Shown piece by piece: positions 1-9,225 of a stretch of DNA of 64,000 nt (position 1 is the stretch's first letter; every line of letters begins with the position of its first letter). The notes below the pieces were generated by a model. That model did no database searches. It was given only the letters and a program-made list of their open reading frames with translations, and was not told where the DNA came from. Location: the NCBI RefSeq assembly GCF_020421205.1, contig NZ_JAIZZH010000003.1, positions 682,001-746,000 of the forward strand, in the 5' to 3' direction. A program made the position numbers and the translations under genes. The DNA is from Hymenobacter pini. GTDB taxonomy: Bacteria > Bacteroidota > Bacteroidia > Cytophagales > Hymenobacteraceae.

Positions 1-1788
1 CTCAAGAAGAACAATCTGGAGGGCGTGAACGGCTCGGTGGGGCTGGCGGCCGGCACGCGCAGTTCCAACGGCAATGCCTCGCTCAACTACCGCAAGGGTA
101 AAGTGGGGCTCACCAGCTCCGTGAGCGGCTTTATGTTCTACAGCCCCAACCGCAACGACCTCACCCGCTACCTCAAGGACGGCAGCGGCCAGGAGCGTCT
201 TTCCTTGGAGCAGCGGGGCGACGGCAACACCATTGGGGGCGGCGGTTTCGGGCGTTTGGGCCTCGATTACGACCCGGCTCAGTACCACAACCTCACGCTG
301 AACGTGCAGGGCAACCTGTTCCGTAACAGCGGCAGCTACGACCAGTACAACAACGTGCTGCTGCCGGTGAGCAACGAGTTTACCCGCGACACAGAGCGCC
401 GCTTCCGCACCCAGAGCTACGATATGAGCGGCTCCTACACTCGCACCTTCGAGCAGAAGCGCCGGGAGTGGACGGTGCTGGCCCAGCACACCCGCAACCG
501 CAACGTGCAGGCGTACGGCCTCGACCAGTTTGCGGGCAACACCACCGAAAACTTCGCCAAGAACTACCGAGAAGAATCCGACAACCTCTCGCGTAACCTC
601 GAAACTACTCTACAGACCGACTACGCCCACCCAACATCGGAAACGGCGCTGTTGGAAACCGGAGCCAAAGCTATTCTGCGCCGCGTGAGCAGCGACTATG
701 ACGTGTTCAACAGCCCGGCGACAGGCGGCAGCCTCGACCCGGTGTATAACCCCAGCCGCTCCAACCTGTTCGACTACAACCAGGACGTGCTGTCGGGCTA
801 CGGCACGTATGGGTTTTCGGCCAGCAAGAAGGTGAGCTTTAAGTTGGGGGCCCGGGTGGAGAATACGCGCATCAACGGCAATTTCCAGCAGCAGCAGAGC
901 GAAAACTCGGCCGTGAAGCAGAACTACACCAACCTGCTGCCCAACCTGAGCCTAAGCTACCAGCCCCAGAACCCCAAGAAACCGGGTCAGTCGCTGCGCC
1001 TGGCGTATTCCCGCCGCATTCAGCGCCCCCAGATTTTCTATCTGAACCCCTTCCGCAACACTTCCGACACGCTGAACGTGAGCTACGGCAACCCCCAACT
1101 GGAGCCCGAGCTGACGGACAGCTACGAAATCAACTATACTACGTTCATCAAGGGCTCGGTGCTGAATATGTCGGCCTACGCCCGGCGCACCGGCAACGCC
1201 ATTGAGAGCTACCGGTTCGTGGAAAACGGGGTGAACAACCAGACCTTCCGCAACATCGGCCGCAATGCTACCTACGGCATCAGCCTGTTTGGCTCGGTGA
1301 AGCCGGTGCCGAAGTGGGACGTGAGCGGCAACGTGAACGTGTACTACGTGTCGCTGAAAAGCCCTTCGCTGGGCCTGAACAACAGCGGGGTGATGTACAA
1401 CCTGAACCTGAACTCGGGCTATAAATTCGAGAAGGGGCTGAGCGTGCAGTTCTTTGGGGGCCTCAACTCGCCCCGGGTGCAGCTGCAGGGCCGCCAGCAG
1501 GCCTGGACGTTCTACTCGGTGGGTCTGCGCAAAAACCTGCTCAAGGACAAGGCTGACCTTACGCTGAACGCCGACAACTTCCTCTCGGCTACCCGCAACC
1601 TCAGCACCACTCTCAACACCGACCAGTTCCGTCAGGAAAGCAACAACTACATCTACCTGCGCGGGGTGCGCCTGGCTTTCAACTACCGCTTCGGCAAAGT
1701 AAGCCAGCAAGCCCCCAAACGCCGCCGCAGCATCCAGAACGACGACGTGAAGCAAGGCGGCGACGGCAACAGCCAAGGTCAGCAATAA
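1..1788 (+). CDS. Outer-membrane beta-barrel / TonB-receptor-like protein, 5' end cut by window
   Basis: The reading frame is open from base 1, so the N-terminus, where a signal peptide, CarboxypepD_reg domain and plug are expected, lies outside the window. What remains (about 595 residues) is a barrel with alternating aromatic strands and ends in a FNYRFGK strand, then a basic, Gly/Gln-rich tail containing RRRSIQNDD. It is a close paralogue of the complete protein at 4247-6727, sharing SRRIQRPQI and the same C-terminal RRSI.NDD. The family resembles OMP_b-brl_3 receptors; the substrate is unknown. The gene is followed by a nested hairpin repeat and then, convergently, by a LytTR regulator. 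Barrel identity is firm; a transport role is inferred. Confidence 0.85.
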   Translation, partial: LKKNNLEGVNGSVGLAAGTRSSNGNASLNYRKGKVGLTSSVSGFMFYSPNRNDLTRYLKDGSGQERLSLEQRGDGNTIGGGGFGRLGLDYDPAQYHNLTLNVQGNLFRNSGSYDQYNNVLLPVSNEFTRDTERRFRTQSYDMSGSYTRTFEQKRREWTVLAQHTRNRNVQAYGLDQFAGNTTENFAKNYREESDNLSRNLETTLQTDYAHPTSETALLETGAKAILRRVSSDYDVFNSPATGGSLDPVYNPSRSNLFDYNQDVLSGYGTYGFSASKKVSFKLGARVENTRINGNFQQQQSENSAVKQNYTNLLPNLSLSYQPQNPKKPGQSLRLAYSRRIQRPQIFYLNPFRNTSDTLNVSYGNPQLEPELTDSYEINYTTFIKGSVLNMSAYARRTGNAIESYRFVENGVNNQTFRNIGRNATYGISLFGSVKPVPKWDVSGNVNVYYVSLKSPSLGLNNSGVMYNLNLNSGYKFEKGLSVQFFGGLNSPRVQLQGRQQAWTFYSVGLRKNLLKDKADLTLNADNFLSATRNLSTTLNTDQFRQESNNYIYLRGVRLAFNYRFGKVSQQAPKRRRSIQNDDVKQGGDGNSQGQQ

Positions 1789-1796
1789 CCCACGCC

Positions 1797-1959
1797 CGTC
1801 ATTGCGAGCCGGAGGCGAAGCAATCCTTCCTTATTAATTCTCATAGCCTTGAGAAGCGCAAAGCCCCTGACGTCCGTGCTGGCGTCAGGGGCTTTTGAAT
1901 AGGTCGAAGGTCTGTGCTCAGAAAAGGACGGATTGCTTCGCCTCCGGCTCGCAATGACG
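1797..1959. repeat. Nested hairpin repeat, copy 1 (REP-like arms with internal terminator)
   Basis: Two perfect 30-base arms (1797-1826 and 1930-1959), beginning CGTCATTGCGAG, enclose about 100 bases. Inside is a second perfect 13-base hairpin (1860-1872 with 1883-1895) followed by TTTT, which works as a terminator in both directions. It lies between the convergent barrel gene and LytTR gene. Related copies are at 6733-6894 and 43062-43214. Confidence 0.9.
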
Positions 1960-1962
1960 ACT

Positions 1963-2706
1963 CTACAGCTTTCCATGATACCGCAGCAACTCCAGAAACG
2001 CCTCCCGGTAGGTTTCGCCGATGGGCAGGCTGGCGCCGTGCACCTGCACGCGGTGGCGCTCCACAAACTCCAGATGGCGCAGGTTGATGAGGTAGGACTT
2101 GTGGATGCGGGCGAAGCGGCCGGAAGGCAGCAGCTCCTCCAGCTTGCGGAAGGATTGCAGGGTGAGGATTTTGCCGGTGGCCGTGTAGTACATCAGGTAT
2201 TCCTTCTGGCCCTCCACGTAGTACAGCTCGTCGATGGGCACGCGGCGCAGGCGGCTGTCCTGCTTCACAAACAGAGCCTCGGCAGTGTCCTGCGGCTCGG
2301 GCGTTTCCATGGGTGCTGATGGGGTGGCCGGGGCCGCGGGTAACGCCGTGTGGGCGCGGTGCGCCGCCTGCACAAACCGCTCGAAGGAAATAGGCTTGAG
2401 CAGGTAATCCAGCGCGGGCAGCTCGTAGCTCTGCACAGCGTAATCGGGGTGGGCGGTAGTGAAGATGATGCGCGGCCGGGGGGCGGGCAGCAGCTGGGCC
2501 AGCTGCAGGCCGGTGAGGCGCGGCATCTGAATATCCAGAAATACCACATCCACGGGGTTATCCTGCAGATAGGCCACCGCCGCCAGCGCATCCTGAAACT
2601 GCCCACGCAGCTCCAGAAACGGCACCTGGGTGCAGTACTCGGCCAACACTTTCAAGGCCAGCGGCTCGTCATCCACCACTACACAGCTCAACGGGCGACG
2701 GGACAT
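1963..2706 (-). CDS. LytTR-family response regulator
   Basis: A 247-residue two-domain regulator. The receiver domain has the acidic pair D12/D13 and the phosphoacceptor D58 in FLDIQMP. The C-terminal half (about 145-245) is a LytTR DNA-binding domain with the typical RIHKSYLIN strand. It probably receives phosphate from the LytS-type kinase encoded just upstream on the same strand (2822-4024), with a gap of about 115 bases. Two paralogous outer-membrane barrel genes flank this pair, so they are candidate targets; that is an inference from position. The start is an ATG at 2704-2706. Confidence 0.93.
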   Translation of the reverse strand: MSRRPLSCVVVDDEPLALKVLAEYCTQVPFLELRGQFQDALAAVAYLQDNPVDVVFLDIQMPRLTGLQLAQLLPAPRPRIIFTTAHPDYAVQSYELPALDYLLKPISFERFVQAAHRAHTALPAAPATPSAPMETPEPQDTAEALFVKQDSRLRRVPIDELYYVEGQKEYLMYYTATGKILTLQSFRKLEELLPSGRFARIHKSYLINLRHLEFVERHRVQVHGASLPIGETYREAFLELLRYHGKL

Positions 2707-2821
2707 TTAAATGAATGGTTGAATGATTGAATAGGTGAAATGCTCAGTTGAGCCTGCGAAGGACCTTCTCAAGATAGAACGACCTCCGCGAACCTCTGCG
2801 GGAACCGATGCCCCCGTCGCC

Positions 2822-4024
2822 TTAGGAGGCGCCGGCTGTCAGCTGCACCGACAGCCGCACGGCGTATTCCTGGGCGTTGGCGGTGATAATCAGGGCGTGC
2901 CGCTCGGGGTACAGCAGTTCCAGGCGCCGGCGCAGATTGGTGAGGCCCACGCCCCCCGGTTCCGCCGCCTCGGGGGCCACCCGGTTGCGCACCAGGAAGT
3001 GCAGCTGCCCATCGGGGGCCAGCTCCAGCTTGATGCGCACCACGTGGGGGCGGGCCGTCAGGTCGCCGTGCTTGAAAGCGTTTTCCACCAGCGGCAGCAG
3101 CAGCATGGGCGGCAGGCGGCAGGCGTGGTCGGCGCCAGGCGGCAGCAGTATAGTGCACTGAATGGCCTCGTCGGCGTCCTCGGGGGGCAGGCGCAGGTGC
3201 TGTAGGGTGAGGAAGCTCTGCAGGTGGTGAATTTCCCGGGCCAGCGGCACCAGGTCGTCGGCACTGTCGTAGAGCTGGTAGCGCATCAGCTCTGAAAGGC
3301 GCAGCACTGCCTCCGGGGCTTGGGGCGAGGCGTGCAACGTAAGGGAGTAGATGTTGTTGAGCGTGTTGAACAGGAAGTGCGGGTGCAGCTGGTTTTTAAG
3401 CAGTGCCAGCTCGGTGCGCAGGTGCTGCTGCTCCAGCTCCCGGCGGTTGTCCCGCTCCCGCAGGTAGTCGCCGGCCAGCCGCAGGAAGAAGCTCAGGGCC
3501 AGAATCAGCCCGCCCAGCAGCAGGTAGTAGCTCTGCAGTACCTGCACGTAGAAGCTCAGCGGCTGGTTCTGGCCCTGCACTTTCACTTCCTCGAAGTAGT
3601 AGCTCACACCAATGCGGGTAGCACAAAACACCACCAGCCCCAGCAGCAGCACCGCCAGATACGCCCCTACCCGCCCCTGCCGAAACAGCGTGGGCATGGT
3701 AAACCAGTTCAGGTAAAACAGGCCCGAATCCAGCGCGTTTGTAGTGAGGGCCAGGGGCCAGAAATGGTCCTTGAGCGGCGGAATGAGTATGCCCTGGTTG
3801 AGCAGCCAGCCCTGGGCATCGAAGTACAGCAGCAGGGCAAACCACCCCACGTGTACCCAGGGCAGCCGCCGCAGCCACGCGGGCAGTTGCCAGGCCGGGC
3901 GGCGCGAGGCGCGAGCAGAAGAGAAAGGCGAAGTCAGGGCGAAGTGAGGTAATGGCAGGCGAGGCCGCCCACCGAATGCTCCGGCAACATACAACCTCAC
4001 GGGCACTTTCAGCGGGGTTTTCAA
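2822..4024 (-). CDS. LytS-type sensor histidine kinase (His_kinase family)
   Basis: An inner-membrane kinase with about four membrane segments (roughly residues 57-185), a coiled linker, the phosphoacceptor box HPHFLFN at 214-220, an N-box PLVENAFKHG and a G-box GGVGLTNLRRRL, the order seen in LytS/YehU kinases. It is the likely partner of the LytTR regulator downstream. The start is uncertain. No ATG precedes the first membrane segment in frame, so initiation must use TTG (4022-4024) or an internal GTG; the first 50 or so residues look unlike the family and may be untranslated. The gene is divergent from the barrel gene at 4247. Confidence 0.88.
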   Translation of the reverse strand: MKTPLKVPVRLYVAGAFGGRPRLPLPHFALTSPFSSARASRRPAWQLPAWLRRLPWVHVGWFALLLYFDAQGWLLNQGILIPPLKDHFWPLALTTNALDSGLFYLNWFTMPTLFRQGRVGAYLAVLLLGLVVFCATRIGVSYYFEEVKVQGQNQPLSFYVQVLQSYYLLLGGLILALSFFLRLAGDYLRERDNRRELEQQHLRTELALLKNQLHPHFLFNTLNNIYSLTLHASPQAPEAVLRLSELMRYQLYDSADDLVPLAREIHHLQSFLTLQHLRLPPEDADEAIQCTILLPPGADHACRLPPMLLLPLVENAFKHGDLTARPHVVRIKLELAPDGQLHFLVRNRVAPEAAEPGGVGLTNLRRRLELLYPERHALIITANAQEYAVRLSVQLTAGAS

Positions 4025-4246
4025 CCAACCGCAGCGCCGGTTTCAATCAACCGGCTCTTGCCGCTCATCAGTTCGGCGCAGATGCCTGAGGGCTGGAATA
4101 CTGCCTTTAGTTGAGGCCGGACGCAACGTTGGTTGATTATTCCGTCTCTTGGGTGAAATACGCGCTACGTTTGAGCCGTTGTCTGACTGATCTTTTTCGA
4201 GGGACGTTAGGCCCTACGCTATTCCGTTTCCTCCTCTATTCTTTGT

Positions 4247-6727
4247 ATGAAGCAATTCTTACCATTGCTTTTGCTGGCTACGGCTCCTCTTGGAGTAGTT
4301 GCCCAGACTTCTCCCACCACTACCGTTTCGGCCACCAAAGGCCCTGGCCGGCTTACAGGCCGGGTGCTGGATGCCGCTACTCAGAAACCCGTGGAGTACG
4401 CCACCGTGGCCTTGCTGCCCGCCACCGGTACGGCCCCGCTGCTGGGCGGCACCGCCGATGCCGACGGCCGCTTCGAGTTGCAGAACCTGCCCACCGGCGA
4501 GTTTCGGCTGCAAATCAGCTTTGTGGGCTATGGTAGTTTAGTGAAGCCGGTGACCATTACGGCCGAGCCTCAGAACCTGGGCAGCCTCCAGCTTACTGCC
4601 TCGGCCCAAAACCTGGCCGGCGTAACCGTAACCGGAGAGCGGCCCGTGGTGGAAACCAAGCCCGACCGCCTCGTGTACAACGCCGACCAGGACGCCAGCA
4701 ATACCGGTGGTACGGCCGCCGATATTCTGCGCAAAACCCCGCTGGTGAACCTAGATGGGGATGGCAACGTGCAGCTACGCGGCACCAGCAACGTGCGCAT
4801 CCTCATCAACAACAAGCCCTCGGCCCTGCTGGCCGGCAACCTGGCCGAAGCCCTGAAGCAAATTCCGGCCGACCAGATCAAAGCCATTGAGGTAGTTACG
4901 GCCCCCTCAGCCAAGTACGATGGCGAGGGCTCGGGCGGTGTTATCAACATTGTGCTCAAGAAAAGCAGCCTGCAGGGTACCAGCGGCAACGTGGGCATCA
5001 GCGGCGGCAACCGGAACCAGGGCCTCAACGGCGCGCTTAACGCCAAGCGCGGTAAGGTGGGCGTGAACACCAAGCTCAGCGGCTTCCGGAACCTCTACCC
5101 CTTCAAGAGCCTAACGGAGCGCACCAGTTTCCTGCCCGGTGGGGGCACCGGCCAGCTCACCGAGCGCACCACGTCCCGCAACCAGGGCCAGGGCGGGTAT
5201 GGCCAAGTGGAACTCACTTATGACCCCTCGCCCCTGCACAGCTTCACGGTGAGCGGCAACGGCAACCTCTATCGCAACCAAACGCCGCAGCAGCTTTTCA
5301 ATGAGTACCGGGGCCAGCCCCAGCTGGATACGCTGTACACCCGCGACATCAACCGCCAGGATGAAAGCCGCAACTTCGACCTGAACGCCGGCTACACCCG
5401 CACGTTTGGCGAGCAGCAGCCCCGCCGCGAGTGGAGCATTCTGGCTCAGCACACCAACAACCGCAGCCGGGGCCAATACCGCCTCGACCAGTTTCCGACG
5501 GCTGAGCTATACGGCGGCCCCGTGGAGTACCGGGAAGCCAGCCGCAACCTGGCCCGCAACCTCGAAACCACCTTCCAGACCGATTACACCCACCCGTTCG
5601 GGGAGAAGAACACGCTGGAGCTGGGAGCCAAGCACATTGGCCGGCGAGTAACCAGCGACTACAACCTGGACACGCTGCTGGTAAGCCGGCAGACTGATTT
5701 TGCGCGCAGTGCCCTGCGCTCCAACCGCTTCGATTACTCCCAGAACGTGCTGGCTACCTACAGTACTTACAACTTCTCGGCGGGTAAGAAATACACCTTC
5801 AGCCTGGGGGCCCGCCTGGAGCGCACGGATATTACGGGCGAGTTTCAGAACGAGGCCGGCCGTTTCCGCAACGACTACCTGAACGTGCTGCCCAACCTGA
5901 GCGCCACCCGCACCCTCAAGAAGGACGGCCAGACGCTGCGCCTGAGCTATTCCCGCCGCATTCAGCGCCCCCAGATTTATTTCCTGAACCCGTACGTGAA
6001 TCAGGTAACGCCCAGCTCCGTGAATTTCGGTAACCCCGAGCTTCGGCCCGAAATTGCCGACCTGGCGGAGCTCACCTACGGCACGTTTGGGGAGAAGTCG
6101 TCCCTGAATGCTTCGGGTTTTGTGCGGCGCACGGGCAACTCCATTGAGCGCTACAGCCGCTACAACCAGGAGCTGGCCCGCAACGAAACCACATACGGCA
6201 ACCTGGCCACGGTGTACAACTACGGCGTGAACCTGTATGGCTCCTGGAAACCCGTGAAGGACTGGGACCTGAGCTCTAACCTCAGCGCCGACTACACCCG
6301 CCTGAACAGCAGCGTGCTGAACCGCGTGAACAGCCGGGCCAGCCTCTACATGAACGTCAACTCCTCGGTGAAGCTGAGCAAAACGTACTCGGCCCAGGGC
6401 TATGGTGGCTTCTGGACCGGCGGCGTGCAACTCCAGACGCGCTACTCCGGCGGTGTGTACTACGGCCTGAGCGCGAAGAAGCTGCTACTGGCTGAAAAGG
6501 CCGACCTGACGCTGGGCCTCAACAACTTCCTGGCCCCCGGCCGGGAGTTCCGCAGCACCACCACCACTCCCGATTTCGTGAACTACGGCAGCTTCTACTC
6601 CTACCAGCGCAACATCCGCCTGTCCTTCAACTACCGCTTCGGTAAGCTGGAAGGCGGCCAGCGCCAGCGCCGCTCCATCCGCAACGACGACGGTAAAGGC
6701 GGGGGTGGCGGCCAGCAGGGCGGATAG
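4247..6727 (+). CDS. TonB-dependent-receptor-like outer-membrane protein
   Basis: An 826-residue outer-membrane protein. It has a signal peptide ending near AQ at residue 20, a CarboxypepD_reg-like domain (about 36-120, GRVLDAATQKPVEYATVALL), a plug-like region (about 125-240, ending GGVINIVLKK) and a large barrel with the last strand LSFNYRFGK. The tail is basic and Gly/Gln-rich. It is a full-length paralogue of the truncated gene at the window start. In this family the closest named group is OMP_b-brl_3; the ligand cannot be read from sequence. It is divergent from the LytS-type kinase, with about 220 bases of shared upstream DNA. A nested hairpin repeat follows the stop. Confidence 0.9.
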   Translation: MKQFLPLLLLATAPLGVVAQTSPTTTVSATKGPGRLTGRVLDAATQKPVEYATVALLPATGTAPLLGGTADADGRFELQNLPTGEFRLQISFVGYGSLVKPVTITAEPQNLGSLQLTASAQNLAGVTVTGERPVVETKPDRLVYNADQDASNTGGTAADILRKTPLVNLDGDGNVQLRGTSNVRILINNKPSALLAGNLAEALKQIPADQIKAIEVVTAPSAKYDGEGSGGVINIVLKKSSLQGTSGNVGISGGNRNQGLNGALNAKRGKVGVNTKLSGFRNLYPFKSLTERTSFLPGGGTGQLTERTTSRNQGQGGYGQVELTYDPSPLHSFTVSGNGNLYRNQTPQQLFNEYRGQPQLDTLYTRDINRQDESRNFDLNAGYTRTFGEQQPRREWSILAQHTNNRSRGQYRLDQFPTAELYGGPVEYREASRNLARNLETTFQTDYTHPFGEKNTLELGAKHIGRRVTSDYNLDTLLVSRQTDFARSALRSNRFDYSQNVLATYSTYNFSAGKKYTFSLGARLERTDITGEFQNEAGRFRNDYLNVLPNLSATRTLKKDGQTLRLSYSRRIQRPQIYFLNPYVNQVTPSSVNFGNPELRPEIADLAELTYGTFGEKSSLNASGFVRRTGNSIERYSRYNQELARNETTYGNLATVYNYGVNLYGSWKPVKDWDLSSNLSADYTRLNSSVLNRVNSRASLYMNVNSSVKLSKTYSAQGYGGFWTGGVQLQTRYSGGVYYGLSAKKLLLAEKADLTLGLNNFLAPGREFRSTTTTPDFVNYGSFYSYQRNIRLSFNYRFGKLEGGQRQRRSIRNDDGKGGGGGQQGG

Positions 6728-6732
6728 AAAAC

Positions 6733-6894
6733 GTCATTGCGAGGCGAAGCCGAAGCAATCCTTCCTTAACGCAGCGCTGACCCCTGACCTATTCAAAAGC
6801 CCCTGACGCCAGCACGGACGTCAGGGGCTTTGTGCTTATCTGAGGTTTGCGCTCTGAAAAAGGAAGGATTGCTTCGGCTTCGCCTCGCAATGAC
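6733..6894. repeat. Nested hairpin repeat, copy 2
   Basis: Perfect 35-base arms (6733-6767 and 6860-6894) enclose a 13-base inner hairpin (6796-6808 with 6819-6831). The inner part, including the CCTATTC flank and loop CCAGCACGGA, is the reverse complement of the inner part of copy 1, so the two elements sit in opposite orientation. It separates the convergent barrel and aroE genes and should terminate both. Confidence 0.9.
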
Positions 6895-6900
6895 ACGCCC

Positions 6901-7644
6901 TCACCTATTCCAGATTTCCCAGGCGGCTTCGGCTTGCAGGCAGAGCATTTCGAAGCCGTTTTTGGCGTGGACACCCTGGTTGTGGCCGCGCCGCATGAAT
7001 TCGGTTTCGCGGGGGTTGTACACTAGGTCGTAGAGGTAGTGCTGGCTGGTGAGGGCTGCGTACGGGATGGGCGGGCACTCCTCCACGGCCGGATAGGTGC
7101 CCAGCGGGGTTGTATTGATGATGATTCGATGCTCCTGCAACAGCCGGGGCGTCAGCTCCTCATAGGTCAGGCCCACCCCCAGCGGGTTGCGCGACACCAC
7201 CCAGTAGCCAATGCCCAGGTCTTTAAGCGCTACCTCAACGGCTTTCGATGCGCCGCCGCTACCTAGCACCAGCGCCCGAAATTGGGCCGGGTCGCCTTTG
7301 GGCAGAAACGTGCGCAGTGACTCCCGAAACCCGATGTAGTCAGTATTATGCCCCACCAGCCGGCCGTTCGGTTGAAACTCGATGACGTTGACGGCTCCCA
7401 CCCGCGCGGCAGAAGGGGCCACCTCATTCAGAAACGGCCACACCTGCTCCTTGTACGGAATGGTCACGTTGAGGCCCCGCAGGCCCGGGTGCCGTTCCAG
7501 CAGCGCTGGCAGCTCATTCATCGTAGCCAGCTCAAACAGCTCGTAGCGGTGGTCATCCAGCCCCAGGTTGTGAAACTTCTGGGTGAAGTAGGTCTGGGAA
7601 AAAGAGTGTTTCAGGGAGCGGCCGAGGAGTCCGAATTCCGGCAT
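6901..7644 (-). CDS. aroE: Shikimate dehydrogenase
   Basis: Reduces 3-dehydroshikimate to shikimate with NADPH in the aromatic amino acid pathway; cytosolic. From the chosen ATG (7642-7644, MPEFGLLG) it is 247 residues, normal for AroE. The substrate lysine is K65 in NVTIPYKE, the partner aspartate D102 in HNTDYIGF, and the NADP-binding glycine loop is GSGGASKA. The open frame extends 29 codons further upstream, but that stretch holds the terminator of the DedA gene and has no family similarity, so the later start is preferred. It is followed by a convergent hairpin repeat. Confidence 0.95.
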   Translation of the reverse strand: MPEFGLLGRSLKHSFSQTYFTQKFHNLGLDDHRYELFELATMNELPALLERHPGLRGLNVTIPYKEQVWPFLNEVAPSAARVGAVNVIEFQPNGRLVGHNTDYIGFRESLRTFLPKGDPAQFRALVLGSGGASKAVEVALKDLGIGYWVVSRNPLGVGLTYEELTPRLLQEHRIIINTTPLGTYPAVEECPPIPYAALTSQHYLYDLVYNPRETEFMRRGHNQGVHAKNGFEMLCLQAEAAWEIWNR

Positions 7645-7679
7645 AACGGAGGAGCTGGGGTTCAGAGGGGTAAGCAACA

Positions 7680-7716
7680 AAAAAAACCGCCCCGGCCAAA
7701 GCAGCCCGGGCGGTTT
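7680..7716 (-). terminator. Intrinsic terminator after the DedA gene
   Basis: On the minus strand a GC-rich stem (AAACCGCC with GGCGGTTT, with further G-C pairs inside) runs directly into eight or more Ts. It lies between the DedA gene and the true aroE start, so the aroE reading frame upstream of 7644 is not coding. Confidence 0.8.
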
Positions 7717-7741
7717 CTGGGGTAAATCCAACGGTTTCTGG

Positions 7742-8398
7742 TTACGCTACCGGACTCTTACTTTCCCGACGCGCTTTGAAAAACTCCCACACAGCCGGCA
7801 ACACGGAAACCAGAATAATCAGAATGGTGAGCAGGCCAAAGTTCCTCTGAATCCACTCGAAGCTACCCAGGAAGTAGCCGGCTCCCGTGAGCAGCACCAC
7901 CCACAGCACCGCGCCAATCAGGTTGTAGGACAGAAAGCGGGTGTAGCTCATGGTGCCGATGCCCGCCACAAAGGGAGCAAACGTGCGGATGATGGGAATA
8001 AAGCGGGCAATGATGATCGTTTTGGCACCGTGCCGCTGGTAAAAATCCTGGGTACGCTCCAGATGCTCCCGTTTTAGCCACCTGGAGTTCTCCCGAAATA
8101 CTCGCGGCCCCAGGAAGTCGCCAATGTGGTAGTTCAGCGTATCGCCCAGCACGGCGGCCAGAATCAGTAGTCCTACCAATACCCACACGCTGAGTCCGTT
8201 GGCGGGATTGGCAGCCAGGGCCCCAGCGGCAAACAGCAAGGAGTCGCCGGGCAGGAAGGGCAGCACCACCACGCCGGTTTCCACGAAGATGATGAGGAAC
8301 AGGATGGCGTAGGTCCAGGTGCCGTAATCCTGAATGATTTCAGCCAGGTGCTTATCGAGGTGGAGGATAAAGTCGAGCAGATGCTTCAGGATTTCCAT
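7742..8398 (-). CDS. DedA / SNARE-associated family membrane protein
   Basis: A 218-residue polytopic inner-membrane protein. It carries the family hallmarks FxE(T)GxxxxPxxPGD (FVETGVVVLPFLPGD) and the conserved arginines in RFIPIIRTFAPFVAGIG. DedA proteins act in envelope homeostasis, and some members recycle undecaprenyl phosphate or phosphatidylethanolamine across the membrane; which lipid applies here cannot be told. It has its own terminator at 7680-7716 and lies downstream of the spermidine-synthase-like gene on the same strand. Confidence 0.9.
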   Translation of the reverse strand: MEILKHLLDFILHLDKHLAEIIQDYGTWTYAILFLIIFVETGVVVLPFLPGDSLLFAAGALAANPANGLSVWVLVGLLILAAVLGDTLNYHIGDFLGPRVFRENSRWLKREHLERTQDFYQRHGAKTIIIARFIPIIRTFAPFVAGIGTMSYTRFLSYNLIGAVLWVVLLTGAGYFLGSFEWIQRNFGLLTILIILVSVLPAVWEFFKARRESKSPVA

Positions 8399-8481
8399 AG
8401 GGGCAGCAATGAAGCTGCAAAGAAAGCGCTTTATCCGTTGCCCTCTGCATCCGCCCCAGCAAGCCCGCGCCCATCAGCTGT

Positions 8482-9144
8482 TTAGCCGCGCCCAATGAGC
8501 ACCAGGTTGTATTCCACTTCCAACTCCTTCACTTGCAGGCCCAGCTCCGCTAGATACTCCGTAGCAGATTGGCCATTGATGGAGAGCGGGGCCTGCTGCA
8601 GCGTGTTCAGCACCACCGTACCGCCGGGCCGGAGCACCCGCCGCAGGTGCTGCCAGAAACCAGGCTCTGAGAGCTGCCGGGGCAGTAGTAAATCCAGAAA
8701 TAAGTCCACCACAATCAGCGCATAAGAGGCTGTGGGGGCCGTGGGCAGCCAAGCAAAGGCATCGGCGCACACAATCTGCAGGGCAGCATCGGGCCGGATG
8801 TTGAACTCCGTGGCGGCTACTTCCACAACGGCGGGGTCCAGCTCTACGGCGGTGATTGGGCCCGTGTGGCTTCGCTCCTGCCGCAGCAGCTCAATGATGC
8901 CGCCCCCGCCCATACCCAGCACTAATACGGGTGCATCCGCCGAACCGGGAGCAACATGCAGGAGGGCATAGCGCAGTACCTGCTGCAGCGGGCCGTAGCT
9001 GTAGTTGGCATACTGCGTATCAAGCACCTTGCGGCCCTGGTGCTCCCGCACTACCAGCCCCGGGCTGTAGCGCGAGGGCACCCGCCGGGCCAGCGGCAGG
9101 GCGTAGCTCACCCAGGTGCGCAGAGATGCAAGCAGCTTGTTCAT
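8482..9144 (-). CDS. Spermidine-synthase-like methyltransferase-fold protein
   Basis: A 220-residue protein from ATG 9142-9144 (MNKLLASL). It has the Rossmann glycine loop LVLGMGGGG (about residue 75), the acidic motif AVELDPAVVEVA and a second acidic strand VVDLFLD, as in PLP-free spermidine synthases and related methyltransferase-fold proteins. It lacks the N-terminal beta-domain of a true SpeE, so the substrate is uncertain. The open frame extends 12 codons further upstream into an inverted repeat, which I judge to be a terminator. Neighbours are unrelated envelope genes. Confidence 0.75.
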   Translation of the reverse strand: MNKLLASLRTWVSYALPLARRVPSRYSPGLVVREHQGRKVLDTQYANYSYGPLQQVLRYALLHVAPGSADAPVLVLGMGGGGIIELLRQERSHTGPITAVELDPAVVEVAATEFNIRPDAALQIVCADAFAWLPTAPTASYALIVVDLFLDLLLPRQLSEPGFWQHLRRVLRPGGTVVLNTLQQAPLSINGQSATEYLAELGLQVKELEVEYNLVLIGRG

Positions 9145-9160
9145 GGAAGGCAAACATACG

Positions 9161-9200
9161 GCCTCCCGGCGGCGCAGCACACGCTACACTACCGGGAGGC
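9161..9200 (-). terminator. Possible terminator after the TraB/GumN gene
   Basis: The 9-base perfect arms GCCTCCCGG (9161-9169) and CCGGGAGGC (9192-9200) lie just past the TraB/GumN stop on the minus strand. There is no clear T run, so intrinsic termination is uncertain. Confidence 0.45.
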
Positions 9201-9225
9201 CGTTGGAAATCGAAATACCGGACGT

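Noticed and set aside
952..1785. Long minus-strand ORF opposite the first barrel gene
   Set aside because: It is a shadow of the GC-rich barrel frame, with valine/alanine/histidine-rich composition and no family signal.
7645..7731. N-terminal extension of aroE
   Set aside because: It spans the intrinsic terminator of the DedA gene.
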